From Chloroflexota bacterium (lineage in GTDB: Bacteria > Chloroflexota > Anaerolineae > Promineifilales > Promineifilaceae): a stretch of DNA of 64,000 nucleotides. The notes beneath the pieces were generated by a model. The model was given only the letters and a program-made list of their open reading frames with translations. It ran no database searches and was not told where the DNA came from. The stretch is from contig JAGOMA010000012.1 of NCBI GenBank assembly GCA_017993775.1, forward strand, positions 1-64,000, in the 5' to 3' direction. The translations under genes and the position numbers were made by a program. How positions within the stretch are numbered: position 1 is the first letter of the stretch; each line of letters opens with the position of its first letter. Of this stretch, positions 46,350 through 55,183 are shown one piece after another.

Positions 46350-47876
46350 ATGAACAACTCTCCCATCTTAGAAATGAAAAATATTTCCAAGGAATTCCCC
46401 GGCGTTAAAGCTTTGGACAATGTTAGCTTTCAAGTCGCTCAAGGGGAAATCCACTGTTTAGTTGGTGAAAACGGCGCCGGTAAATCCACCCTCATGAAAG
46501 TTTTAAGCGGCGTATATCCGCATGGCGCTTACTCCGGTGATATTCTGTTTGATGGGGAAATCCAACAGTTTGGCGGCATACGTGACAGTGAGCGGGTGGG
46601 CATCAGCATCATTTACCAGGAGCTGGCGCTTATTCCCGACATGTCGGTGTACGAAAACATTTTCTTAGGCCACGAAATCCACGGTAGAGGCATGGTTGAT
46701 TGGAACGAAACCATCAAACAAGCCAATCGAATGATTAAAATGGTGAAGCTCGAAGTCAATCCGGCGGCAAAAGTCCGGGAACTTGGCGTGGGCAAACAAC
46801 AGTTGGTGGAAATTGCCAAAGCCCTGAGCAAAGATGTCAGGCTGCTTATTTTAGACGAACCCACATCCGCCCTAAACGAAGATGACTCCGACAACCTGTT
46901 ATCTTTGCTGCGCGAACTAAAACAAAATGGCGTGACCTGCGTCATGATCACCCACAAGCTGAAGGAAGTCATCGACATTTCCGATTCTGTTACCGTGTTG
47001 CGGGATGGTAAAACCATCTGCACGTTGAGCGCAGCCAGGGGTGAAATCACAGAAAACGCGCTGATCAAACACATGGTCGGCCGTGAAATCGACAACATTT
47101 ATCCGCGCAGAGACCATGTTCGTTCCGAAGAGGTTGTGCTGGAGGTCAAAAACTGGAATGCCTATGACCCGGCGCGCGAGCGAGACATTCTGGAGGATAA
47201 TAATTTCGTCGTCAAGAAAGGTGAAATTATTGGCTTTTCCGGCCTGATGGGGTCTGGGCGTACCGAATTGGCCCTGAGTATTTTTGGCAACCCGGAAGGG
47301 TACCATGTGAAGGGCGAATTATATCTCCGGGGCGAGGCGAGACAATTCAAGCACCCACACGAAGCAATTGAAGCTGGCGTGGCGTATGTATCGGAAGATC
47401 GAAAGAAAAACGGCCTTATCTTGATCCAGGATGTGATGCACAATATCACCTTAGCCAATTTGCAGGAAATTGCCAATCGCGGGGTCGTTGACGAAAATGC
47501 TGAAATTAAAATCGCCAATGAGTATAAGGTTTCTCTCAACATCAAGACTCCCAGCATTGAACAAAAGGTGTTGAATTTAAGCGGCGGCAACCAGCAAAAG
47601 GTCTCTCTGGCGAAATGGCTTTTTGTGAAGCCGGATGTGTTGATTTTAGACGAACCTACGCGGGGTATTGACGTTGGCGCGAAATTTGAGATTTATACAA
47701 TCATGAACAGGCTCGTGGAACAGGGCATGAGCATCATCATGATTTCCTCCGAACTGCCGGAGATTTTGGGTATGAGTGATAGGGTTTATGTTGTTTCCGC
47801 CGGTAAAATAACCGGTGAACTGCCTGTTGAGGAAGCAACTCAAGAAAAAATCATGCATCTGGCTACAATGCACTAA
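46350..47876 (+). CDS. monosaccharide ABC transporter ATPase (two ABC domains, GguA/MmsA type)
   Basis: The start is ATG 46350; the earlier TTG frame is rejected. Two ABC domains are fused, as in RbsA, XylG and GguA. The N-terminal one is intact (GENGAGKST, LGVGKQQLVEIAKAL, RLLILDEPTSAL). In the C-terminal one Walker A is GLMGSGRTEL, which lacks Lys as is normal for this family, but LSGGNQQKVSLAKWL and VLILDEPTRGID are kept. It powers sugar uptake together with the binding protein upstream and the permease 10 bp downstream. The separate pseudo-ABC kinase domain nearby resembles this family. Confidence 0.93.
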   Translation: MNNSPILEMKNISKEFPGVKALDNVSFQVAQGEIHCLVGENGAGKSTLMKVLSGVYPHGAYSGDILFDGEIQQFGGIRDSERVGISIIYQELALIPDMSVYENIFLGHEIHGRGMVDWNETIKQANRMIKMVKLEVNPAAKVRELGVGKQQLVEIAKALSKDVRLLILDEPTSALNEDDSDNLLSLLRELKQNGVTCVMITHKLKEVIDISDSVTVLRDGKTICTLSAARGEITENALIKHMVGREIDNIYPRRDHVRSEEVVLEVKNWNAYDPARERDILEDNNFVVKKGEIIGFSGLMGSGRTELALSIFGNPEGYHVKGELYLRGEARQFKHPHEAIEAGVAYVSEDRKKNGLILIQDVMHNITLANLQEIANRGVVDENAEIKIANEYKVSLNIKTPSIEQKVLNLSGGNQQKVSLAKWLFVKPDVLILDEPTRGIDVGAKFEIYTIMNRLVEQGMSIIMISSELPEILGMSDRVYVVSAGKITGELPVEEATQEKIMHLATMH

Positions 47877-47886
47877 GGAGATTGGC

Positions 47887-49068
47887 ATGTCCTTCATCAA
47901 AGATTTACAAAAAGTGTTAAAACAAAATATCCGCGAATATGGCATGTTTATCGCCTTGTTCGTAATTTGGGTGATATTTGCGATTTTGACGGATGGAATT
48001 TTTGTTTCCTCCCGAAATATCAGTAACCTGCTGAACCAGACAGGCTATATTGCTGTTTTGGGCGTTGGCATGACCCTGGTCATTGTCATCCGGCATATTG
48101 ATTTGTCGGTGGGTTTTTTGGCCGGGTTTCTGGGCGCGGTGGCGGCGATTGCCCTGGTGTTTTGGGGCTGGCCTGTGCTGCTGGTGCTGCCGGCCGTCCT
48201 GGTGTTGGGCCTGGTATTGGGCTTCATTCCTGGTTTTTTGGTAGCTAGAATGGGCATCCCGGCCTTTGTGGCTACCCTGGCCGGCTGGCTGATATATCGC
48301 GGCGCCATCCTGGTTGTGACCGAGAAAACAGGCACGATCATTATTCCCAATGATACGTTTAACGCGATTGGTAATGGCTATATTCCGGACATTCCGGGGC
48401 TTGGGTTTTGGCCGGAAATTCATAAATTGACGCTGCTTTTGGGCCTGGCGGCTATTGTTATGTACATTATTGGCGAGATAAACGGCCGTCGCAAAAAACA
48501 GGCGTACGATTTTGAAGTGCTGCCGATGAACGTGTTTGTGTTGAAGCTGTTTTTCGTTTCGGCAATTGTCGGCGGGATGACCTGGGTGTTGGCTGGCTAT
48601 AACGGCCTCTCGTGGACGGTGGTGGTGATGCTGCTGGTGGTGGCGTTGTACCATTTTGTGACGACGAGGACGGTGCTTGGGCGGCACATTTACGCGGTCG
48701 GCGGCAACCCGGAAGCGGCCGAATTAAGCGGCGTCAATGTGAAGAACATCACGTATGTGGTGTTTGGCCAAATGGGTATGCTGTCGGCGTTGTCGGGCAT
48801 TTTGTTTGCCTCCCGTTTGCAGTCGGCGACGACGACGGCCGGGACGCTGTTTGAATTGGACGCGATTGCCGCGGCCTTTGTGGGCGGCGTATCTGCGGCG
48901 GGTGGCGTGGGCAAGGTAACCGGCGCGTTGATTGGCGCGTTGGTGATGGCTTCGCTGACCAGCGGTATGAACCTGATGAGCATCGGTATTTCTTACCAAT
49001 ATATGGTGCGCGGCGTGGTGCTGGCGGCGGCCGTTATTTTTGATGTAGCGACGCGTAACAGAAGTTAG
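47887..49068 (+). CDS. monosaccharide ABC transporter permease (GguB/MmsB type)
   Basis: The start is ATG 47887, with TAAGGAG formed at the ATPase stop codon. The 393-residue protein has about ten hydrophobic helices. GYIAVLGVGMTLVIVIRHIDLSVG, shortened here to its IDLSVG core, and GGNPEAAELSGVNVKNITYVVFG carry the BPD_transp_2 motifs where the ATPase docks. The length and the long central loop match GguB/XylH and not the ~320-residue RbsC. It forms the membrane channel for the sugars bound by the doubled receptor. Confidence 0.93.
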   Translation: MSFIKDLQKVLKQNIREYGMFIALFVIWVIFAILTDGIFVSSRNISNLLNQTGYIAVLGVGMTLVIVIRHIDLSVGFLAGFLGAVAAIALVFWGWPVLLVLPAVLVLGLVLGFIPGFLVARMGIPAFVATLAGWLIYRGAILVVTEKTGTIIIPNDTFNAIGNGYIPDIPGLGFWPEIHKLTLLLGLAAIVMYIIGEINGRRKKQAYDFEVLPMNVFVLKLFFVSAIVGGMTWVLAGYNGLSWTVVVMLLVVALYHFVTTRTVLGRHIYAVGGNPEAAELSGVNVKNITYVVFGQMGMLSALSGILFASRLQSATTTAGTLFELDAIAAAFVGGVSAAGGVGKVTGALIGALVMASLTSGMNLMSIGISYQYMVRGVVLAAAVIFDVATRNRS

Positions 49069-49089
49069 CGCTTATTCGATTGATCTACC

Positions 49090-49150
49090 ACAAACGGCCG
49101 TTTCCCCACCTCAATTTTGTAGTTTGGCCGGGAGAAACGGCCGTTTTGTG
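49090..49150. repeat. large imperfect inverted repeat built from two AAACGGCCGTTT palindromes
   Basis: The left arm at 49090-49107 and the right arm at 49131-49150 are near inverted copies. Each contains AAACGGCCGTTT, so each arm is itself palindromic. It lies just after the permease gene and may act as its terminator. Confidence 0.6.
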
Positions 49151-49186
49151 TTGCCGCAAACGGTTCCCGACGCATACGGCCGTGTG

Positions 49187-49973
49187 TCATCGGCCGCCAA
49201 TGGTTCGCCAGGCATATTCCACTAGAGAATCAGAGTGCTCAACGTACAGGACGATGGTGCTGACTTGCAATCCGGAAATGTTTTGCAAATTTTCCGGTTG
49301 CGTTCTGCACAACATAACCACATCACCCGGTACAGTTTCTGGTTTCGTGAAATGTTCAATCGAGCTTCGGTAAGCGGTATAAGCTTGTTGGACCAAAATA
49401 TCTGTGCCGGTGACATCCATTTCTGGCAACGCTTTGACTGTATCAAATATTTGAATTAACCGGTTGCAATCTGGGGAACCATGGGTGATCAAAGTCCCCA
49501 CTGACCCACCGAATTCTACCAACAAATTGTGCAACAAGGTCATCTGATCCAATAAAGCTATTTGTTTTTGCAGCGGCGAGGATTGTGGCGTTGCGGGGCG
49601 AGGCGATTGGGCGACAGGCAGGGCTGTGGGCGGCGTTGGCGTTGGCAACCACTGGCCCGGATGAGGCGGGGGTTGCTGTGGCTGCCGCCACTTCCGTGGC
49701 TACGGCCGTGTAGGTGGGATTCGGGGTATACGTCGGTCTGGCGGTTAATGTGGGTAAAAGGGTGGGAGTGTTGGCCGGTGGTTCAGCTGGCCGTGGCGTC
49801 CATGTTGGCTGCGGGGTAAAGGTGGGGTTGGGTGTACCGGTTGGCAGCGCTGCGATGGTGGCGGCTGCGGCCGCCGCTACTTCTGCTTATATTGTGGGTT
49901 GCACATCTTGTTGGCAACTGGTCGCCGAAAAAACACAAATCAGGCTCACGATCAGTAACTTTGAAATGCTCAC
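49187..49973 (-). pseudogene. broken lipoprotein gene with Pro/Thr-rich linker
   Basis: On the minus strand AGGAGGG precedes a GTG at 49973. The frame starts with a lipoprotein signal (SKLLIVSLICVFSATSC) and reaches an in-frame TAA at 49889-49887. After the stop the same frame continues as a Thr/Pro linker (PNPTFTPQPTWTPRP). Near 49640-49660 a frameshift is needed to enter the frame that carries the sensible C-terminal domain (LLDQMTLLHNLLVEFGG to AWRTIGGR, ending at 49187). With a nonsense codon and a frameshift it is most likely a pseudogene; two sequencing errors are the alternative. The domain is not recognised. Confidence 0.6.
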
Positions 49974-50189
49974 ACGCCCTCCTGGAATGAAGATTTCTTG
50001 GAATGGACCGTAGCATAGTAAGATTTCCTGGCCGCAACCAACCATTGCTGACCGCCTGGTCCTTGTGCGCGGCTGGCGGATAAGATGGCCGGTGGAGTTT
50101 GGCCGGGCAATGGAAATAGTTGCGGGGAGAACGGCCGTTTTGGTATGATGTGATCATATTCGTTTTGGGGACTATTCAGGACGTATCGA

Positions 50190-53100
50190 ATGCATTTCGG
50201 ACCCATCGGCAGCCTGATTCCAGCCATCATCCGCGAACAATTTGCCCACAATCGGCGCGCAGGCCACATGCGCGCCGTTGTCTTGTTTGTCGATATTTCT
50301 GGCTTTACCCCCCTGGCCGAATCGTTGATGGGCCGATTTCAGGATGGCTCCCAACAAAAAGGGGGCGCCGAGGTTTTGGGCAATGTGGTCATGGACATCT
50401 TCGATCCAATGGTGTCTCAGGTGGCGGCTTGCGGCGGCATCATCCCTTTGTTTGCCGGCGACGCCTTTGCCGCCGTTTTCCCCCAGACCAAGGCCCAAAC
50501 CGAGCTTTCCGCCGCCAAAACGGCCGCGACGCGCGCGTTGCAGGTTGTTGACTTTATCCAGCGCTATTTTTCTGATCCGCAAAATAGTTTGCGCGGCCTC
50601 CGTTCGTTTCAGACGCCTTATGGCGATTTTGCCATTGGCGTGAAGGTTGGGCTGGCCTATGGCGAAGTAGCGTGGGGAATTCCAGGGGAAAACGGCCGTT
50701 TCGCCCATTATTTTCGCGGTCCGGCCATCACCCAGGCTGTGCGCGCCCAGGGGCTGGCCGCCGTCGGCGAAGCCGTCGCCGACCCGTCTATCTTGCCGCA
50801 TCTTCAAGGCCAGGCGCAAATCCGCCCCCTCGCGCAAACCGACAGCGTGGTCGTCATTCCCCGGCAGCGCGCACGGCCGTTTATCGCCCCGCCGCCGCCC
50901 GATTTTTCCCTCGACGAAGTGCGCCCATTTCTCTCGTCCGTGGAATGGTTGGGCCACGACCAGGCCGAATACCGGCAGGCGAACCCGGTATTTATTGCCT
51001 TCACGCCGCCGGAAGATACGGACAGACTGCATCAATTTATTACGGCCGTTCTCCAATTGAGCGAAAAATATGGCGGCGATTTTAGCCAGATCGATTTCAG
51101 CATTCCTGGCGGCTTTCTGGTCATCTGGTTTGGCCTGCCCCGCAGCTACGAAAACAATGCCGACCGGGCGCTCTCGTTTTTGCTGGCGCTAAAACAAGAG
51201 CTTGGCCCCGACAGCGGGCCAACGGCCGTGCCCTGGCGCGCCGGCGTGACCGGCGGCGTGGTGTGGGCCGGTTTGCGCGGCGGCACAGCGCGCTGCGAAT
51301 TTGGCGCTATTGGCGATGTGGTCAACGTGGCCGCCCGCCTGGCCATGCGCGCCCCCGACTACGACATCTGGACCACCCAGGCCGTGTATACGGCCGTGCA
51401 AGCCAGCTATTCCTTCGCCGATTTGGGCCATCTGTCGCTGAAAGGCAAGCGCCAGCCACAAGCACTCTATCGACTGCTGCACGCCAGGCGGCCAACATCG
51501 GGCTTGCAGTTGGAGCGCCATTTTTGGGGCCGCGCCAAAGAAATGCAGCGGCTTCAAGAATTCGTGAAGCCTATTTTTAATGGTCAGTTTGCCGGCGTTT
51601 TTTATCTGGATGGCGAAGCGGGCATTGGCAAGAGTTACTTACTCGCCGAATTTTCACGCCATATGCGCCGCACGCAATCGGTGTTTGTGGCCAATTGCCC
51701 ATCCGACGAGGTGTTGCAAACCTCGCTCAACCCCTTCCGTGCGTTTCTGGCCAACTATTTTTTGCAGCAGCCCGCCAATTCTTTTGCCCAGAATAAGCAA
51801 AAGTTTGACCAGACTTTGGAGCTTCTCAGCCATCGACTACAAATAGAAGGCGAAACGGCCGTGGCCATTCACAAAGAATTATGGCGCTCGCGTTCTTTTT
51901 TGGCCGCTTTGGTGAATTTGGAATGGCCGGATTCCCTGTATGCGGCGCTGGAACCGAAGCTGCGATTCGAGAATACACGCCTGGCGCTTAAGAATTTTCT
52001 TAAAGCCGTTGCATTAACCCAGCCGGTGATTCTGGTGTTGAAAAACACGCACTGGTTGGACCCGGATTCACAGCAAATCCTGCCCTATTTGCTGCGCGAG
52101 ATGGCCGATTATGCTTTGGCGGTTCTGGTGGAAGGGCGGTACGGGACTGGCGGCATGGCGATTCGATTGGAGCTTGGGCCAGAGGTGCCTACAGCCGAAG
52201 TTGGGCTGGATTATCTGTCTGTGTATGAAGTGGGGTTGATGGCCGCGCAAATCATAAATGGCCAACTTGCGTCCACGGCCGTTCATTTCATCCACCAAAA
52301 AACCAACGGCAACCCCTTATTTATCGAGCACCTGGTTTTGTCGATGTGGGAGCAGCGGATGCTCCTGGTTGATGAAGTAAGCGGCGAATACACCTTGTCG
52401 CCGACGGCCGTTGATTCTGTCCCCGAAACGCTTCAGGCTGTCTTGATCGCGCGCCTGGATCGCTTGTCGCCAGTGGTGCGGCAGTTGGTGCAGGTGGCGG
52501 CCGTGCTGGGGCCGGTGTTTGATGTGCCCGTGTTGGCGGCGATGACGCCGACCAGAGAGCAAACCCTGCCCGAACAACTGGCTGAGGCTGAATTTGCGCA
52601 AGTGTGGACGGCCGTGGCGCCCAATCGTTACGCCTTTTCCCATGCGCTGCTGCGCGACGCCGCCTACCACATGCAGCTTCCTTCACGCCTGACCTACCTG
52701 CATGGGCAAACGGCCGTGGCCCTGGAATCGGTTTACGCCGCCAACCTTTCGCCCCGCTATGCCGACCTCGCTTACCATTGGCGGCGCGCCAATAACGACG
52801 CCAAAGAGTGCCACTACGCCATCCTTGCCGGTCGAGACGCCGAGGCCAATTACGCCAACCAACAGGCCGTTGACTATTACTCCCGCGCTCTAGACCTGCT
52901 GCCGATAGATCAAGGTAATATGCGCCACACCCTCAATCTGGCCCGCGAGCATCTCTATCACCTATTGGGTGAACGAGAGCGCCAATTTGAGGACCTCAGC
53001 AGCATGGCGGAACAACTCCCGCCGTCGGGCGATCTGCATCAACGCGCAGAATTGGCCTTACGCCTCAGCCGCTTTGCCGAAGTGACCGGCGATTATTCGG

Positions 53101-54263
53101 CCGTGAAAGGAGCCGTGCAAATTGCCTTGTCGCTGGCCCAACAAGCCGCCGACCCTCTGTTAGAGGCGAACTGTTACCAGCAGTTGGGAAATATCTTCTA
53201 TCGCCTGGACGAGTACAAACAAGCTGTCATGATTACTCACCGGGCGTTGAAATTAGCACAACAACTCGAGGCGCGTGATATAGAAGCCAAATGCTTGCGC
53301 GTTTTAGCCTCTGTCGCCTGGAAACATAGCCATTTCGCCAGAGCGAGCATTTTTCTGCGCAAAGCGCTTGCTCTGGACCGTGCAGCGGGCATTCGGATTG
53401 GCGAGGGTGAAACATTGAATAAATTGGGGCTGGTGGCCGAAAATTCCCACGATTATGAGACGGCCGTAAATTATTACACCCAGGCGCTCGCCATTTTTCG
53501 GATGACGGGCGACCGTTGGAGCCAGAGCATTGCACTGGGCAACCTGGGCTATCTATATGCGCGGATAGGTTTGTATGAGCTGGGAAGCGTCCATTTCGAG
53601 CAGGATCTGGCTATTTGCCGGGAAATTGGCGACAGGCGCGGCCAATGTTGGACCACCGGCAACTTGAGTTTGTTAAATTCCCGCATTGGCGATTTCAGAC
53701 AGGGCTGGCAGTTGGCCTTGCAAGCTCTCTCTCTGGCCGATTCGCTGAAAAGCGAGTCGCTGCGCGGGTATGCGCTGGGCTATTTGGGGCGGGCTTACAC
53801 CGGGCTGGGGCAGTGGGACAGGGCAACGGCCGTTTACCACCAATCACTCGCCATTCGCCGCAAAGCCCATGACCAATTCCTGGTTTTAGAAGCTCTGGCC
53901 AATCTGGCTTACCTCGCTATGCTGCAAGGCGATCTGGCGGAGGCGCAAAATTGGTTAACCGGCGTGCTGGTCTATTCCCAAAACGAAACCATCGACCGTG
54001 TAGAAGAGCCAATGCGGCTGTATTGGATTTGTTACCAGGTACTTCAAGCTGCCGGTCATCCCGGCGCAGGGGATATTCTTCAGGAAACGTTTGGGCGCAT
54101 TCAAAAATTAAGCGATGGGATAAAAAACCCGAAATGGCGGGAGGTGTTTCTAAACGGGATTGATGTCCATCGGGAAATCATTCTCTGGTGGCAGGCCGGG
54201 TCTTCGGCTTTGCAAAACGACCCGTCTCACGGCCGTAACAGCACCTTGCGCACCCCCGGCTGA
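50190..54263 (+). CDS. double class III cyclase domain protein with AAA ATPase and TPR repeats
   Basis: The 1357-residue protein starts with a cyclase domain holding the metal Asp residues (FVDISGFTPL, PLFAGDAFAAVF). A second cyclase domain (about residues 265-430) lacks these but has the transition-state motif GAIGDVVNVAARLAM. The two may complete each other as in paired cyclases. An AAA/NB-ARC-like ATPase follows (DGEAGIGKSYLL; its Walker B region VILVLKNTHWLDP is weak). Then come ~450 residues of TPR-like helices. Similar layouts occur in bacterial signal-regulated cyclase-ATPase proteins. The upstream ribosome site is poor. The last 37 bp overlap the convergent MDR gene. Whether cAMP or cGMP is made is unknown. 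Confidence 0.88.
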   Translation: MHFGPIGSLIPAIIREQFAHNRRAGHMRAVVLFVDISGFTPLAESLMGRFQDGSQQKGGAEVLGNVVMDIFDPMVSQVAACGGIIPLFAGDAFAAVFPQTKAQTELSAAKTAATRALQVVDFIQRYFSDPQNSLRGLRSFQTPYGDFAIGVKVGLAYGEVAWGIPGENGRFAHYFRGPAITQAVRAQGLAAVGEAVADPSILPHLQGQAQIRPLAQTDSVVVIPRQRARPFIAPPPPDFSLDEVRPFLSSVEWLGHDQAEYRQANPVFIAFTPPEDTDRLHQFITAVLQLSEKYGGDFSQIDFSIPGGFLVIWFGLPRSYENNADRALSFLLALKQELGPDSGPTAVPWRAGVTGGVVWAGLRGGTARCEFGAIGDVVNVAARLAMRAPDYDIWTTQAVYTAVQASYSFADLGHLSLKGKRQPQALYRLLHARRPTSGLQLERHFWGRAKEMQRLQEFVKPIFNGQFAGVFYLDGEAGIGKSYLLAEFSRHMRRTQSVFVANCPSDEVLQTSLNPFRAFLANYFLQQPANSFAQNKQKFDQTLELLSHRLQIEGETAVAIHKELWRSRSFLAALVNLEWPDSLYAALEPKLRFENTRLALKNFLKAVALTQPVILVLKNTHWLDPDSQQILPYLLREMADYALAVLVEGRYGTGGMAIRLELGPEVPTAEVGLDYLSVYEVGLMAAQIINGQLASTAVHFIHQKTNGNPLFIEHLVLSMWEQRMLLVDEVSGEYTLSPTAVDSVPETLQAVLIARLDRLSPVVRQLVQVAAVLGPVFDVPVLAAMTPTREQTLPEQLAEAEFAQVWTAVAPNRYAFSHALLRDAAYHMQLPSRLTYLHGQTAVALESVYAANLSPRYADLAYHWRRANNDAKECHYAILAGRDAEANYANQQAVDYYSRALDLLPIDQGNMRHTLNLAREHLYHLLGERERQFEDLSSMAEQLPPSGDLHQRAELALRLSRFAEVTGDYSAVKGAVQIALSLAQQAADPLLEANCYQQLGNIFYRLDEYKQAVMITHRALKLAQQLEARDIEAKCLRVLASVAWKHSHFARASIFLRKALALDRAAGIRIGEGETLNKLGLVAENSHDYETAVNYYTQALAIFRMTGDRWSQSIALGNLGYLYARIGLYELGSVHFEQDLAICREIGDRRGQCWTTGNLSLLNSRIGDFRQGWQLALQALSLADSLKSESLRGYALGYLGRAYTGLGQWDRATAVYHQSLAIRRKAHDQFLVLEALANLAYLAMLQGDLAEAQNWLTGVLVYSQNETIDRVEEPMRLYWICYQVLQAAGHPGAGDILQETFGRIQKLSDGIKNPKWREVFLNGIDVHREIILWWQAGSSALQNDPSHGRNSTLRTPG

Positions 54264-55183
54264 GCGGCGTGGGCAAAGGCGATTTGCGCCTGGCGCAGCC
54301 GGTACTCGGCCTCCAGCAGCCCTTTTACGCTGATTTTCTCCTGGGCGAGCAGGTTGAGCGCCGGGGCAAACGGCCCGCAGCGAGAGCCAATCATGGTGAT
54401 CTCGTTGACGACCAGATAGCTCATGTCGATGGGCGGCGCGCCGACGAATGTGCTTTTTAACACCAATGTGCCTAACGGCCGTAGCAGCCGCTGGGCCGTG
54501 GCGAACCCCTCTGCATTGCCTGTCGCTTCCACGATTAGATCAAAACTATCCGGGGCGAACTCTTCGGCCAGACCGGTGTGTAAGCCCAGGGCTGACGGCC
54601 GTTCCAGCGAACGACGGTTTCGGCCAATCATGACCACGGCGCTGCCATCCAGCGCCAGAACTTGCCCAATGAGCAGTCCCAATCGCCCTGGACCAATGAC
54701 GGCCGTTTTTGCCGACGGCCGTATCCGCACTTGCTCCCGAATGCGCAAAGCCGCCGCCAATGGTTCCGTAAACACGGCGGCCTCATCGGACACACTGTCG
54801 GGCACGGCGACCAGATTTTCTTGGGGCAGGGTGAGATAATCGGCAAACGCGCCATCTTTGCCTATCAGGCCCAAAACGCGTCGGTTGGAGCAGTGTTCCG
54901 GGCCATGTTGCCGGCAGAAGTCGCACTGGTTACAGCCGATATTGATGCTGCCAACCACGCGACGGCCGTGCCACGATTCGTCTGGCGCGCGTTCCACCAC
55001 GCCCACAAATTCATGGCCGGGGACTCCCCGGAAATTCCCTTTGTACCCCTTCACCAATTCCAGGTCGGTGGCGCAAATGCCGGCCACGGAAACACGCACG
55101 AGCGCCTCCCCAGGTTGAGGAACCGGCATGTCATGCTCTTTTAAATAATGAATGTGACCTTTTTCCAGATAAACAGCTTGCAT
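54227..55183 (-). CDS. zinc-dependent MDR alcohol/polyol dehydrogenase
   Basis: The protein has the MDR plan: catalytic zinc ligands in GICATDLE and PGHEFVG, a structural zinc loop CNQCDFCRQHGPEHC, and the NAD(P) Rossmann motif VIGPGRLGLLIGQ. At 318 residues it is a little shorter than the ~340-350 of most relatives, with a short C-terminal end. Members oxidise alcohols, sorbitol or threonine, so the substrate stays open. Its ATG directly follows the stop codon of the CAP-domain gene (TAAATG). It overlaps the end of the cyclase gene on the opposite strand. Confidence 0.9.
   Translation of the reverse strand: MQAVYLEKGHIHYLKEHDMPVPQPGEALVRVSVAGICATDLELVKGYKGNFRGVPGHEFVGVVERAPDESWHGRRVVGSINIGCNQCDFCRQHGPEHCSNRRVLGLIGKDGAFADYLTLPQENLVAVPDSVSDEAAVFTEPLAAALRIREQVRIRPSAKTAVIGPGRLGLLIGQVLALDGSAVVMIGRNRRSLERPSALGLHTGLAEEFAPDSFDLIVEATGNAEGFATAQRLLRPLGTLVLKSTFVGAPPIDMSYLVVNEITMIGSRCGPFAPALNLLAQEKISVKGLLEAEYRLRQAQIAFAHAAQPGVRKVLLRP

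Noticed and set aside
49783-50157. A 124-residue minus-strand protein
   Set aside because: It has no signal, domain or ribosome site and overlaps the better-supported broken lipoprotein frame.
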